Assembly: GCA_002402325.1 (NCBI GenBank)
Contig: DHFQ01000106.1
Location: 1-11,061, forward strand
Direction: 5' to 3'
DNA: 11,061 bases
Origin: Candidatus Aminicenantes bacterium UBA4820
GTDB lineage: Bacteria > Acidobacteriota > UBA4820
Shown: in pieces, positions 1-6,856 of the stretch
Layout: each line of letters opens with the position of its first letter
Position numbering within the stretch: the stretch's first letter is position 1
Made by a program: the position numbers and the translations under genes
Notes under the pieces: model-generated
Seen by the model: only the letters and a program-made list of their open reading frames with translations
What the model was told of the DNA's origin: nothing
Database searches by the model: none

Positions 1-36
1 GCTGCTTCCCTTCGCCACTTCGAGGGCTAAATTGTT

Positions 37-62
37 CAGGGGGACACTCTTCTTTCCCCCTG
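37..62. repeat. Inverted repeat, 8-bp stem
   Basis: CAGGGGGA at 37-44 pairs perfectly with TCCCCCTG at 55-62 across a 10-nt loop. On the plus strand it is followed by AAA, five C and five T, so it resembles a rho-independent terminator for something entering from the left edge, although the T run begins eight bases after the stem. It may instead be part of the repeat-like patch around it. Confidence 0.5.
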
Positions 63-184
63 AAACCCCCTTTTTATGCCGCTGTTTCAAATCCTTTAAA
101 GAAATAAAGCGTTGAGCATCGGATTCATTCCGTGCGAAACGCATACTTTGTGGGGGGTATTCAGTGAAGCGAAGCGGAACGCCT

Positions 185-211
185 AAGAGGGGGGATGAAA
201 TCCCCCTTCTT
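185..211 (-). terminator. Strong hairpin downstream of tRNA-Pro, possible terminator
   Basis: Positions 185-196 and 200-211 form a 12-bp inverted repeat with a 3-nt loop. One position (189/207) is G-T on the plus strand and mispaired in a minus-strand transcript. It starts 10 bases past the encoded CCA end of the tRNA, where a terminator would be expected. The minus-strand transcript would end its stem in UCUU and then AGGCG, so the usual U tract is weak. Termination is therefore inferred from position and stem strength, and it could equally be part of the structured patch at 1-220. Confidence 0.4.
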
Positions 212-220
212 TGGGAGATC

Positions 221-297
221 TGGTCGGGGCGACTGGATTTGAACCAGCGGCCCCCTGCGCCCAAGGCAGGTGCGCTACCAGGCTGCGCTACGCCCCG
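221..297 (-). tRNA. tRNA-Pro (anticodon TGG)
   Basis: The minus strand folds into a complete 77-nt cloverleaf. The 7-bp acceptor stem is CGGGGCG with CGCCCCG, followed by discriminator A and an encoded CCA at 223-221. The anticodon stem CCTGC/GCAGG (plus-strand 266-270 and 254-258) encloses the 7-nt loop CTTGGGC, giving anticodon TGG, which reads proline codons CCN. The T arm carries the expected GGTTCAAATCC. The C1-G72 pair and A73 are hallmarks of bacterial tRNA-Pro and support the identity independently of the anticodon. The gene is divergent from the kdsC-like gene and probably monocistronic. Confidence 0.97.
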
Positions 298-306
298 ACA
301 AAGATA

Positions 307-335
307 AGGATAAATGAAAATTTAAAAAAAGGCAA
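307..335 (-). promoter_or_regulatory. Likely sigma70-type promoter of tRNA-Pro
   Basis: On the minus strand TTGCCT (335-330) and TATCCT (312-307) are separated by exactly 17 bases. Each matches four of six consensus bases. The -10 box lies 9 bases before the mature tRNA 5' end at 297, so transcription would begin almost at the tRNA. This is sequence inference only. It sits back to back with the putative promoter of the kdsC-like gene. Confidence 0.4.
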
Positions 336-344
336 GCGATTTCG

Positions 345-353
345 TGATAAAAT
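345..353 (+). promoter_or_regulatory. Candidate extended -10 promoter for the kdsC-lapAB-...-prmA run
   Basis: TGATAAAAT has the TGn extension followed by a -10-like TAAAAT. There is no good -35 box 17 bp upstream, which is common for extended -10 promoters. The start codon at 372 lies 18 bases downstream, giving a short leader. A nearly identical TGATAGAAT precedes the 615-aa gene at 7104-7112, which supports both calls. Confidence 0.4.
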
Positions 354-371
354 AAATTTTTAGGATTGATG

Positions 372-875
372 ATGGTAAAGAGTGAACTTTCTAAAAAGAT
401 AAAAAAACTTAAACTTCTTGGATTTGATGTTGATGGAGTCTTGACTGATGGAAACATCTACATTGACGGTATCAACCCTGAAATTAAACAATTCAACACA
501 AAAGATGGCTATGGAATTGAAGTTGCCTTAAAAAACGGTATTCAAGTGGCACTAATTTCGGGAAGAGTATCAAAGGCTGTTTCGTTTAGGGCAAAGGAAC
601 TCGGAATTGAGTTTGTTTTTCAAGGAATTAAAAATAAGAAGATTATTCTAAATGAATTGAAAAAGAAACTTGGCTTCAAGAAGGAGGAGGTTTCTTTTAT
701 GGGAGATGATATTCCCGATCTAAAACTAAAAAGTGAAGTTGGTCTATTTGTCTCTCCTTTCGATGCTATTCAATTGGTTAAAGATAATTCAGATTATGTT
801 GTTTCGAAGTGCGGAGGAAGGGGAGCGGTTAGAGAATGGATAGACATTGTGTTATTATCTAAAGGAATTATTTAG
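372..875 (+). CDS. kdsC: KdsC-family HAD phosphatase (probable KDO-8-phosphate phosphatase)
   Basis: The 167-aa product is a small cap-less HAD phosphatase of the KdsC/YrbI type. Known members remove the phosphate from 3-deoxy-D-manno-octulosonate 8-phosphate, giving KDO for LPS inner core and lipid A maturation in the cytoplasm. Visible motifs are the nucleophile motif FDVDGVLTDG (Asp19 and Asp21), motif II LISGR (Ser63), a motif III lysine near 87-90, and the Mg-binding GDDIPD at 111-116. The family's C-terminal tail GGRGAVREW, which helps close the active site in the tetramer, is also present. ATG 372 is chosen because AGGA at 362-365 sits 6 nt before it; ATG 369 and TTG 366 are possible but lie too close to that site. 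Substrate is inferred: related enzymes act on other sugar-acid phosphates. The lapA-lapB genes immediately downstream favour the LPS role. Confidence 0.83.
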   Translation: MVKSELSKKIKKLKLLGFDVDGVLTDGNIYIDGINPEIKQFNTKDGYGIEVALKNGIQVALISGRVSKAVSFRAKELGIEFVFQGIKNKKIILNELKKKLGFKKEEVSFMGDDIPDLKLKSEVGLFVSPFDAIQLVKDNSDYVVSKCGGRGAVREWIDIVLLSKGII

Positions 876-883
876 GAGGCTTT

Positions 884-1234
884 ATGCAAAATATTCTTGG
901 TATTTTAAAGTGGACGCTCGTCGTTGTAAGCCTTTTGTTCTGGCTTCTTGTAAGCCTTGCCAATCAAGGTTTAAAAGTTTCTTTTAAGTTGGTTCCAAAC
1001 TCTTTTGAATGGCAATCATTTCCCTTATCATCACTAATACTTTTTATCGTTACTTTTGCCTACATAGTTTTTTTCCTTATAAGCATCTTTGATAATCTTG
1101 AAAATGTTATGGAGAAAAGAGATTTGAAGAAGAAGATATCCGACCTTGAATATGAATTAAAGGAACTAAGAAACGAACCGATAAGGAAAGGAACTGAGAC
1201 AGACAACATAATTCAAGAGGAACAGAAGGTTTAA
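884..1234 (+). CDS. lapA: LapA-domain membrane protein (LPS assembly protein A-like)
   Basis: The 116-aa protein has two hydrophobic helices (about residues 8-25 and 48-69) with a loop of roughly 20 residues between them, then a cytoplasmic coiled coil (about 76-97) rich in Lys, Glu and Leu. This is the topology of LapA (DUF1049), an inner-membrane protein. In E. coli it works with LapB in controlling LPS synthesis and handing LpxC to the FtsH protease. Sequence similarity in this family is weak, so the call rests on length, topology and the adjacent lapB, which repeats the lapA-lapB order of proteobacteria. A strong AGGAGG at 874-879 sits 4 nt before the ATG. The stop codon overlaps the lapB start by one base (TAATG), indicating translational coupling. 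Confidence 0.8.
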   Translation: MQNILGILKWTLVVVSLLFWLLVSLANQGLKVSFKLVPNSFEWQSFPLSSLILFIVTFAYIVFFLISIFDNLENVMEKRDLKKKISDLEYELKELRNEPIRKGTETDNIIQEEQKV

Positions 1235-2397
1235 TGGAAGAATTTAGAAAAATAATTTTCGAAAATCTTTTCCTTTTCCTTCTTTTAATTTTTGTGGCGG
1301 GAATATTAGTCGGAGTTATGGGATTCAAAAGGAAGAAGGTTAAAACGAAGGCTATATTTGAAAAGCCTTCTGATTACATCCTCGGGATGTATTCCCTTTT
1401 TATGGGAGAGATGGATGATGCTGTAAAAAGACTCTCTGCTGTAGTTGAAAAAGTTCCTCACGCAATTGAAGTCTATCTTGCTCTGGGGAATATTTATCGA
1501 AATAGAGGACAACTTGAAAAGGCTATAAAAATTCACAAAGACCTCCTTTTAAGAAGTGATTTGACAACTGAAGCAAGAATTCTTGCCTTAGATGCCTTAG
1601 GAACCGATTACAGGGTTGGCGGTTTTCTTGATAGGTCGTTAAATACATTCAAAGAGGCGTTGGCACTTGATCCAAAAGATACTTATGCTTTAACTCAACT
1701 TGTAAAATTGTGCGAAGACAGGAATGAATGGGATACTGCTTATGAATATGCAAAGCAACTTTTTAAAAGAAGCAAATTGGTTGATGCAAAGACTCTTTCA
1801 TATCAATTGGTAAAAAAGGGCGAGTTTCTTGAAGAGGAGGGGAAATCCTTCAAGGCTTACATCTGCTATAAAAAGGCGTTAAGGATTCTGCCTGAAAACA
1901 CGCTTGCCTCGCTATCGCTCGTTAAACTTAATTTAAAAGAGGGGAGGAGAGAAAAGGCAAGAAGTGTGTTTGAAAAATCACTTGAGAGATTTCCTCAAAA
2001 ATCTTATATTTTTTTTGAATATTTAAAAGAGATTTACAAAGACGAGTATCTCTCAAAGTTAAGAGAGATTGCCCTAATAAGGCATCAAAAAAGGGCTTTA
2101 CTTTTATACCTTGAAGAGATGAAAAAGGAGAATAACATTGAAGAAATTAAACTTACTCTTTTAGACCTTGCAAAAAATTTTCCAAAATCAAGAAATCTTC
2201 AAATGGCTTTATTTCAATTTGCAAAAGAGGAAAAACTCAATTTTGAGGATATAAAAAATATAGCAAACATTCTCTCATCGTCAAAGGAATTAAAAGACCC
2301 ATTTATTTGCATTTATTGCGGTTATAAAACTATGGATGTTCTTCCAAGATGCCCAAACTGCAAGGAGTGGAACTCTTTCAGCGATTCGGAAAGTTGA
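1234..2397 (+). CDS. lapB: LapB (YciM)-like TPR protein with C-terminal rubredoxin-type metal site
   Basis: At 387 aa the protein nearly equals E. coli LapB (389 aa). It has one N-terminal transmembrane helix (about residues 11-29), a long array of TPR-type helical repeats (about 46-340), and a C-terminal metal knuckle with Cys359, Cys362, Cys373 and Cys376 in two CxxC pairs. The stretch LALGNIYRNRGQLEKAIKIH (82-101) and the following LGTDYRVGGFLDRS closely resemble E. coli LapB as I remember it. In E. coli LapB is an inner-membrane adaptor that brings LpxC to FtsH and so limits LPS production; the rubredoxin-like domain is essential there. Here lpxC and ftsH are not in the window, so the mechanism is inferred. 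AGAAGG lies 4 nt before the start. Unlike in E. coli, the pair sits in an operon with coenzyme genes. Confidence 0.88.
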   Translation: MEEFRKIIFENLFLFLLLIFVAGILVGVMGFKRKKVKTKAIFEKPSDYILGMYSLFMGEMDDAVKRLSAVVEKVPHAIEVYLALGNIYRNRGQLEKAIKIHKDLLLRSDLTTEARILALDALGTDYRVGGFLDRSLNTFKEALALDPKDTYALTQLVKLCEDRNEWDTAYEYAKQLFKRSKLVDAKTLSYQLVKKGEFLEEEGKSFKAYICYKKALRILPENTLASLSLVKLNLKEGRREKARSVFEKSLERFPQKSYIFFEYLKEIYKDEYLSKLREIALIRHQKRALLLYLEEMKKENNIEEIKLTLLDLAKNFPKSRNLQMALFQFAKEEKLNFEDIKNIANILSSSKELKDPFICIYCGYKTMDVLPRCPNCKEWNSFSDSES

Positions 2398-2402
2398 GGA
2401 GG
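2397..2402 (+). promoter_or_regulatory. Shine-Dalgarno site that fixes the nadC start
   Basis: AGGAGG overlaps the last base of the lapB stop codon and lies only 2 nt before ATG 2405. The open frame extends upstream to 2336 inside lapB, but those codons have no ribosome site and encode residues unlike NadC. The spacing is shorter than usual; cinA and plsC in this window show the same tight arrangement. Confidence 0.65.
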
Positions 2403-2404
2403 TA

Positions 2405-3241
2405 ATGTTAAATAACGATTTCGAATTTGATAACCTTATTAAAATTGCTCTTGAAGAGGATGCACCTTACGGCGATGTAACAACCGAATCCCTTGAAATC
2501 AGGGGAAATGGTAAGGGTGTGTTCCTTGCAAAAGAGGATTTTGTTCTTTGCGGTTTTAATATTGCATCAAAGGTTTTTAAATATATTCAAAAGGATGCTA
2601 AGGTATTCTCAAAATATAAGGATGGAAATTTTATCAAAAAAGGGATGCAATTTGGTTTTGTAGAAGGACATCTTGATACGCTTCTTTTAGGAGAAAGAAC
2701 CGCATTAAATTTCCTTCAAAGACTCTCCGGTATAGCAACAAGAACAAAATGGGCTGTCAACATTTTGAGAGGAACAAAGGCAACCCTTCTTGATACAAGA
2801 AAAACTACTCCCCTTTTTAGAAATCTTGAAAAGTATGCTGTAAGAGTTGGAGGAGGAACAAACCACAGGATGGGATTATCCGATGCAATTTTGATAAAGG
2901 ATAACCATATTGAGTGTATGGGAAGTGTTACAGAAGCGATTAAAAAGGCAAAAAAATATAATCCATTCAAAAAGGTTGAAGTGGAAGTAAAGAATTTGAA
3001 AGAGTTTGAAGAGGCTTTAAAATGTAAGCCAGATATAATTCTTCTCGACAATTTTAGCCTCGAAGATATTAAGAAGGCTGTGAAGTTGAAATCGAAAGAT
3101 ATTCCTCTTGAGGCAAGCGGAGGAATCACGCTTGAAAATCTTTCATCAGTTGCAAAATGCGGGGTGGATTTTATTTCGATGGGTTCACTTACCCACACAG
3201 TCAAAGCGATTGATATATCATTTGAAATAAAACGAATATGA
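2405..3241 (+). CDS. nadC: Nicotinate-nucleotide pyrophosphorylase (quinolinate phosphoribosyltransferase)
   Basis: The 278-aa enzyme converts quinolinate and PRPP to nicotinate mononucleotide, pyrophosphate and CO2 in de novo NAD synthesis in the cytoplasm. Family signatures appear in order: EEDAPYGDVTT (17-27), GERTALNFLQRLSGIAT (96-112) with Arg98, DTRKTTP (130-136), VGGGTNHRMGLSDA (148-161) with His154-Arg155, IKDNH (164-168) with Lys165, VEVEVKN (191-197), LLDN (213-216) and LEASGGI (235-241). The C-terminal barrel end GVDFISMGSLTH is intact. Length is normal for the family, and the substrate- and PRPP-binding residues I can check are present. The start is set by AGGAGG just upstream. 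The stop overlaps the birA ATG by four bases (ATGA). Other de novo NAD genes (nadA, nadB) are not in the window. Confidence 0.96.
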   Translation: MLNNDFEFDNLIKIALEEDAPYGDVTTESLEIRGNGKGVFLAKEDFVLCGFNIASKVFKYIQKDAKVFSKYKDGNFIKKGMQFGFVEGHLDTLLLGERTALNFLQRLSGIATRTKWAVNILRGTKATLLDTRKTTPLFRNLEKYAVRVGGGTNHRMGLSDAILIKDNHIECMGSVTEAIKKAKKYNPFKKVEVEVKNLKEFEEALKCKPDIILLDNFSLEDIKKAVKLKSKDIPLEASGGITLENLSSVAKCGVDFISMGSLTHTVKAIDISFEIKRI

Positions 3242-4002
3242 GTTTCACTTTATTCAGAAATCCTTTTCCCTCCTTTATAGAACATTATGATGAAGTCTCA
3301 TCTACAAATGACATCGCATTTGAAATTCTTTTTGAAAAAGGTAAGAAAGCAAATGGAGGAATAATTGTTGCAGAAAATCAAAGTAATGGGAGAGGAAGAA
3401 TTGGAAGAAAGTGGGTTTCAAAAATGGGAGACTCACTTTTGCTCAGTCTAATTTTTATTCCACCAGAAAATTATTTTAAAGAGTTTATTCCTTTATGCGC
3501 AGGACTATCGGTTATAAGAAGTATTAAGAAATATCGTGAAATAGATGCCAAACTAAAATGGCCAAACGACATAGTGTTTGATGGAAAGAAATTGGGAGGA
3601 ATTCTTGTTGAATCAAAAACTATGGGAACAACTCCTTCTGGTTTTGTTATTGGAATTGGCTTGAATGTAAAAGGGAAAAAGGATGATTTTTCACTTGAAT
3701 TGAGAAACAAAGTCTCTACTATAGAAGAAATTTCTAAAAGAGAATGCGATAAAAACGAACTTTTAAAATTTTTAATCAAAGAACTCAAAGAGATTTATAA
3801 TTTTTCTTTTAGTGATAAAATGTTATTTATGGTTGAACTAAAAAGGGAGTTCATACATAGGAAGGGAGACAGGATTAAAATAAATTTGGGTAATGAAATT
3901 TTAGAAGGGAATTTTGTTGAAATAAATGATGAAGGAAGAATGGTCATCAACTCTAAGAAAGGCAAAAGGGTCATCATTCACGGAGAAGTAGAGAGTTTAT
4001 AA
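3238..4002 (+). CDS. birA: Biotin--[acetyl-CoA-carboxylase] ligase, monofunctional
   Basis: The 254-aa protein activates biotin with ATP and attaches it to the carboxyl carrier lysine of biotin-dependent carboxylases, chiefly acetyl-CoA carboxylase in fatty-acid synthesis. Visible are STND (22-25), the biotinyl-AMP loop GRGRIGRKW (51-59), KWPND (107-111), KKLGGILVE (117-125) with the conserved Lys118, and IGIGLNV (138-144). A small C-terminal beta domain (about 205-254) follows. The N-terminal winged-helix DNA-binding domain of E. coli BirA is absent: the catalytic domain begins almost at once, with an EHYDEVSSTND-like entry. It is therefore a class I ligase that should not act as a biotin repressor. 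Translation is probably coupled to nadC through the ATGA overlap. Confidence 0.95.
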   Translation: MSFTLFRNPFPSFIEHYDEVSSTNDIAFEILFEKGKKANGGIIVAENQSNGRGRIGRKWVSKMGDSLLLSLIFIPPENYFKEFIPLCAGLSVIRSIKKYREIDAKLKWPNDIVFDGKKLGGILVESKTMGTTPSGFVIGIGLNVKGKKDDFSLELRNKVSTIEEISKRECDKNELLKFLIKELKEIYNFSFSDKMLFMVELKREFIHRKGDRIKINLGNEILEGNFVEINDEGRMVINSKKGKRVIIHGEVESL

Positions 4003-4003
4003 A

Positions 4004-4771
4004 ATGGTTCTTGTAATTGATGTTGGAAACACCGAAACAACAATAGGTATTTTTGAATCAGAGAAACTTTCACAAAGGTGGAGTATATCAACTTTAATTT
4101 ATAGAACCGCTGATGAATGGGCTGTCATAATAAGAACCCTTTTTGAAATGTCAAATTTTAGTTTCTCGGAGATTGAGGGAGTTGTCATTTCATCCGTTGT
4201 TCCCACGGTCGATTCCTATTTGAGCACAGCGTTTATTAAGCATTTTTCTCTAACCCCATTTTTTGTAGTTCCCGGCATTAAAACAGGAATCAATATTTTA
4301 TACGACAATCCTTCCGAAGTAGGTGCGGATAGGGTTGTTGATGCTGTGGCAGTTACAAACCTTTATGAACTTCCTTCCCTCGTAATAGATTTTGGAACTG
4401 CAACAACATTTGACATTATTGATGCTCAAAAAAATTATCTTGGTGGCGTTATCTGTCCCGGTCTTGGAATCTCAGCAGAGGCGTTGTTCACAAGAACAGC
4501 AAAATTGCCAAAGGTTCAAATCGTGAAACCAAAAAAAATCATTGGCAAAACAACAACTTCTTCCATACAATCGGGACTTTACTATGGCTATCTTTCTTTG
4601 GTTGAAGGAATTGTCAAAAGAATTAGAAATGAGTTTGGAGAATTTAAGACAATAATAGCGACAGGTGGAATGAGTTTGCTAATTGCAAAAGATCTCCCCT
4701 ATATTAACTACATTGATGAAGATTTAACCCTGAAAGGACTTTACATAATCTATGACAAAAACAGGGATTGA
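4004..4771 (+). CDS. coaX: Type III pantothenate kinase
   Basis: The 255-aa kinase phosphorylates pantothenate to 4'-phosphopantothenate, the first step of CoA synthesis. CoaX belongs to the ASKHA fold and is distinct from CoaA. The hallmarks are VIDVGNT at 4-10 with Asp6 (phosphate loop), VGADRVVDAVA (106-116) with Asp109, IDFGTATTFDII (128-139) with Asp129, GGVICPGLGIS (147-157) and the late TGG (220-222). All the expected acidic and glycine residues are present. It starts one base after the birA stop, with only a weak GAGAG upstream, so it probably relies on coupled translation. CoaX enzymes characterised so far are generally not feedback-inhibited by CoA, unlike CoaA; I infer the same here. 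Confidence 0.96.
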   Translation: MVLVIDVGNTETTIGIFESEKLSQRWSISTLIYRTADEWAVIIRTLFEMSNFSFSEIEGVVISSVVPTVDSYLSTAFIKHFSLTPFFVVPGIKTGINILYDNPSEVGADRVVDAVAVTNLYELPSLVIDFGTATTFDIIDAQKNYLGGVICPGLGISAEALFTRTAKLPKVQIVKPKKIIGKTTTSSIQSGLYYGYLSLVEGIVKRIRNEFGEFKTIIATGGMSLLIAKDLPYINYIDEDLTLKGLYIIYDKNRD

Positions 4772-5231
4772 AAAACCAGACAGGATAAAAGTATTAATCC
4801 TCTGCATTGGAAATTTGTGTAGGAGCCCATTTGCAGAAAGATTGTTAAAAGCAAGAATACCATCAGACAAACTTGACGCAGAAGTTTTTTCAAGAGGAAC
4901 TATGGCTCAAAGAGGAGCGACCCCCACAAAAGAGGCGATTGAAGCGGCAAAAAAGTGGAATATTGACCTTTCTGATCATCGCTCTCATCCTCTTGATCTA
5001 TGCGATATTAACACTTCAGATTTGATTCTCACTATGGATTCAATGACTGCTGAAACTTTGAATGACCTTTATGAACTCTGGGACATTGCAATTCCACTGG
5101 GAAGATTTTACCCTGACTATTTTATTCCCGATATTGAAGATCCTTACGGAAAGGGAGTTGAAGAATATATAAAATGTTACGAGATGATAGAGAAATGTGT
5201 TGATGGTTTTATACAATTTTATACTGAATGA
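4752..5231 (+). CDS. Low-molecular-weight protein-tyrosine-phosphatase family protein
   Basis: The 159-aa protein carries the family signature CIGNLCRSPFAE at 18-29: nucleophile Cys18, Arg24 and Ser25 of the CX5R(S/T) phosphate loop. The catalytic aspartate is in DPYG (Asp130), followed by the usual EEYIKCYEMIEKCV helix. The family dephosphorylates phosphotyrosine, or in the YwlE branch phosphoarginine. The residue aligned with YwlE Thr11 is Leu22, closer to the Ile of tyrosine-specific enzymes than to the Thr of arginine phosphatases, so I favour phosphotyrosine or a small phospho-substrate. Length is normal. ATG 4752 overlaps coaX by 20 bases, with AGGA about 12 nt upstream; there is no better in-frame start. 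No kinase partner is nearby, so its substrate is unknown. Confidence 0.88.
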   Translation: MTKTGIEKPDRIKVLILCIGNLCRSPFAERLLKARIPSDKLDAEVFSRGTMAQRGATPTKEAIEAAKKWNIDLSDHRSHPLDLCDINTSDLILTMDSMTAETLNDLYELWDIAIPLGRFYPDYFIPDIEDPYGKGVEEYIKCYEMIEKCVDGFIQFYTE

Positions 5232-5929
5232 GCGAAGAAACCCTTAACTATTTTCTTGAAATTGAAGATTTTTTTTGCTCCCAAAGGAACGCTCCTTTGT
5301 TACTTTCACCCATAGATTTTGAAAAAGTGGTTGAGTGGTATTCGGCAAACATACCCATTGATGTAGTAAAAAAAGGAATTGCAAGATATTTTGATAAAAT
5401 TAACAAAAGAAAAATTCCTTTGAGAAAAGCAATTTGTCTTTCCTTTGCTGAAGATATGGTCTTAAAATCTCTTGAAGAGTACAGGATTTCAAGAATAGGA
5501 CAAAATTCACAGGTCCAAATCGAAGTCGATGAAAAAAAGAGAAAAGAGACTTTCATTTCATACCTCAAAGAAAAGTTGGAGAGCTTTGTAAATGATAGCG
5601 AAAATTCTGTCAACTATGAAAAGAGTTGCAAATTCATTTCTTCTGTCCTCAACATAATTGATGCTCTAATGAAGAATGAAAAACTTTCGCTTGCCGACCT
5701 TGAGACAAAACTCTCCCCACTTGATAGTGAGTTATCCCGCCTTCTTTTAAGTGAAACTTCTCCCTCTTTAATTGAAGAGTTTAAAAATGAGGCAAGGAGT
5801 GTAATTGAAAAATCAAAGGCTTCCTACAATCCTGAAATCGTGAAGATGATAGAAACAAAAGTTATAACAAATAAAATTTTTAGCACTTTGAAAATTCCAA
5901 GACTTTCAATTTTATACTTCAATGAGTGA
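5228..5929 (+). CDS. Uncharacterised 233-aa alpha-helical protein
   Basis: I cannot assign a function. The product is predicted to be soluble and mostly alpha-helical, with no signal peptide, membrane helix or metal motif. The N-terminal third (residues 7-58, NYFLEIEDFFCSQRNAPLLL then SPIDFEKVVEWYSANIP) looks like the compact conserved part. I recall similar openings ('IEDxFxxRRGxPLLLSPxDW...W...GIPL..V..GI...F') in hypothetical proteins of Geobacter-type bacteria, but this is memory, not a search. After about residue 95 comes a charged linker and then a more variable helical region (105-215). Its start overlaps the phosphatase stop by four bases (ATGA), and its end overlaps prmA by eight bases, so it is surely translated with them. 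That placement suggests, without proving, a link to protein modification or translation. Confidence 0.8.
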   Translation: MSEETLNYFLEIEDFFCSQRNAPLLLSPIDFEKVVEWYSANIPIDVVKKGIARYFDKINKRKIPLRKAICLSFAEDMVLKSLEEYRISRIGQNSQVQIEVDEKKRKETFISYLKEKLESFVNDSENSVNYEKSCKFISSVLNIIDALMKNEKLSLADLETKLSPLDSELSRLLLSETSPSLIEEFKNEARSVIEKSKASYNPEIVKMIETKVITNKIFSTLKIPRLSILYFNE

Positions 5930-6752
5930 TCAAATTTATTTTCAAATTGAGATAACTTCTTTCCAACCTCTATCGGATGAACTATTTTCTTTCCTAAAAG
6001 AATTTTGTCCTTTGGGTATCTGGTTAATCGATGAAAAAAATGCAAAGGTGTTTTTTAAAGTTAAGCCAGAGGATTTACAAAGGAATTTGAAGAAAAGATT
6101 TCCATTTTTGAGGATCACAGGTAGGGAATACAAGGATAAGAATTGGGTCAAAGAGTATGAGATGAAGCTCAAGCCGATAGAGATTGGCAAGAAATTTTTA
6201 ATTGTCCATTTCCCTACAAAAAATAAAATTAAGAAAGTTAAATCAGAAAATAGAATTGTGATAAAGTTGATTCCATCAGAAGCGTTTGGAACGGGTGAAC
6301 ATTTCACCACTTCATCCTCGCTTGAGATGCTTGAAACCATCTCACCAGTGCCTGAAAAAGTTCTTGATGTTGGAACAGGAAGCGGGATACTTGCAATAGC
6401 ATCTTCAAAACTTGGTGCAAGATATGTTGTGGGTTTAGATATTGATTTTGATTCAGTTAAGGTTACAAAGGAAAGTTCATCTTTAAATGACGCACCAATT
6501 CTTGTTCTATGTTCATCGATAGAAGCAATTAAAGGAAAATTTAAACTTGTAATTGCAAACATACTTGCGGAAACTTTAATAGAAATTTCAGATGAAATTG
6601 ATAGAGTTGCATCTAAAAAATCAAAGTTGATTCTTTCTGGAATTGCGAAGGAAAAGAAGAAGGATGTCTTGAAAACTTATGAAGAGAAGGGATTTAAGTT
6701 GATAAGGAAAATTTCGGATAAAGAATGGGTTACTTTGCTATGTTCAAGATAA
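5922..6752 (+). CDS. prmA: Ribosomal protein L11 methyltransferase
   Basis: The 276-aa SAM-dependent enzyme trimethylates lysines and the N-terminus of ribosomal protein L11 in the cytoplasm. The N-terminal substrate-recognition domain (about residues 1-70) is followed by a linker with the family's W...EYEMKLKPIEIGKKFLI pattern, then the Rossmann methyltransferase domain. Key motifs are AFGTGEHFTT (121-130), specific to PrmA, SAM motif I VLDVGTGSG (147-155), GLDID (171-175) at the end of strand 2, and the catalytic NIL (213-215). It is slightly shorter than E. coli PrmA (293 aa) but complete. The start overlaps the preceding gene by eight bases. It is the last gene of the plus-strand run; I see no clear rho-independent terminator after it. 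Confidence 0.94.
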   Translation: MSDQIYFQIEITSFQPLSDELFSFLKEFCPLGIWLIDEKNAKVFFKVKPEDLQRNLKKRFPFLRITGREYKDKNWVKEYEMKLKPIEIGKKFLIVHFPTKNKIKKVKSENRIVIKLIPSEAFGTGEHFTTSSSLEMLETISPVPEKVLDVGTGSGILAIASSKLGARYVVGLDIDFDSVKVTKESSSLNDAPILVLCSSIEAIKGKFKLVIANILAETLIEISDEIDRVASKKSKLILSGIAKEKKKDVLKTYEEKGFKLIRKISDKEWVTLLCSR

Positions 6753-6856
6753 TCAATGAGAAATTAAAAAGTGCCTGTAATAATATAGTTGTTTTAATGT
6801 TGCTTAATTGATGGGCATCACCTTAAAAACTCTTTTCTTTCATTGCTTTTTTGAAT

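Larger units (their letters stand above)
1..220. other. GC-rich structured patch, possible dispersed repeat or edge-truncated ORF
   Basis: This stretch is about 50% GC by hand count (110 of 220), clearly above the AT-rich genes to its right. It contains two strong hairpins (37-62 and 185-211) and several G or C runs. On the minus strand one frame has no stop from the end of the tRNA to the window edge. Within it an ATG at 144 would begin MRFARNESDAQRF and continue off the edge. No ribosome binding site precedes that ATG, and a GC-rich patch loses stop codons by chance, so I do not call a gene. A dispersed non-coding repeat or a tRNA-linked element fits equally well. I see no recognisable protein domain. 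Confidence 0.4.

Noticed and set aside
2336..2404. Longer nadC start at 2336
   Set aside because: It would overlap lapB by 62 bases, has no ribosome site, and the extra residues do not resemble NadC.
2716..3204. 162-aa open frame on the minus strand within nadC
   Set aside because: Shadow of nadC, with Ser- and Phe-rich composition and no recognisable motif.
5942..6562. 206-aa open frame on the minus strand within prmA
   Set aside because: It lies wholly opposite prmA, whose motifs are unmistakable; no ribosome site or domain supports the reverse frame.
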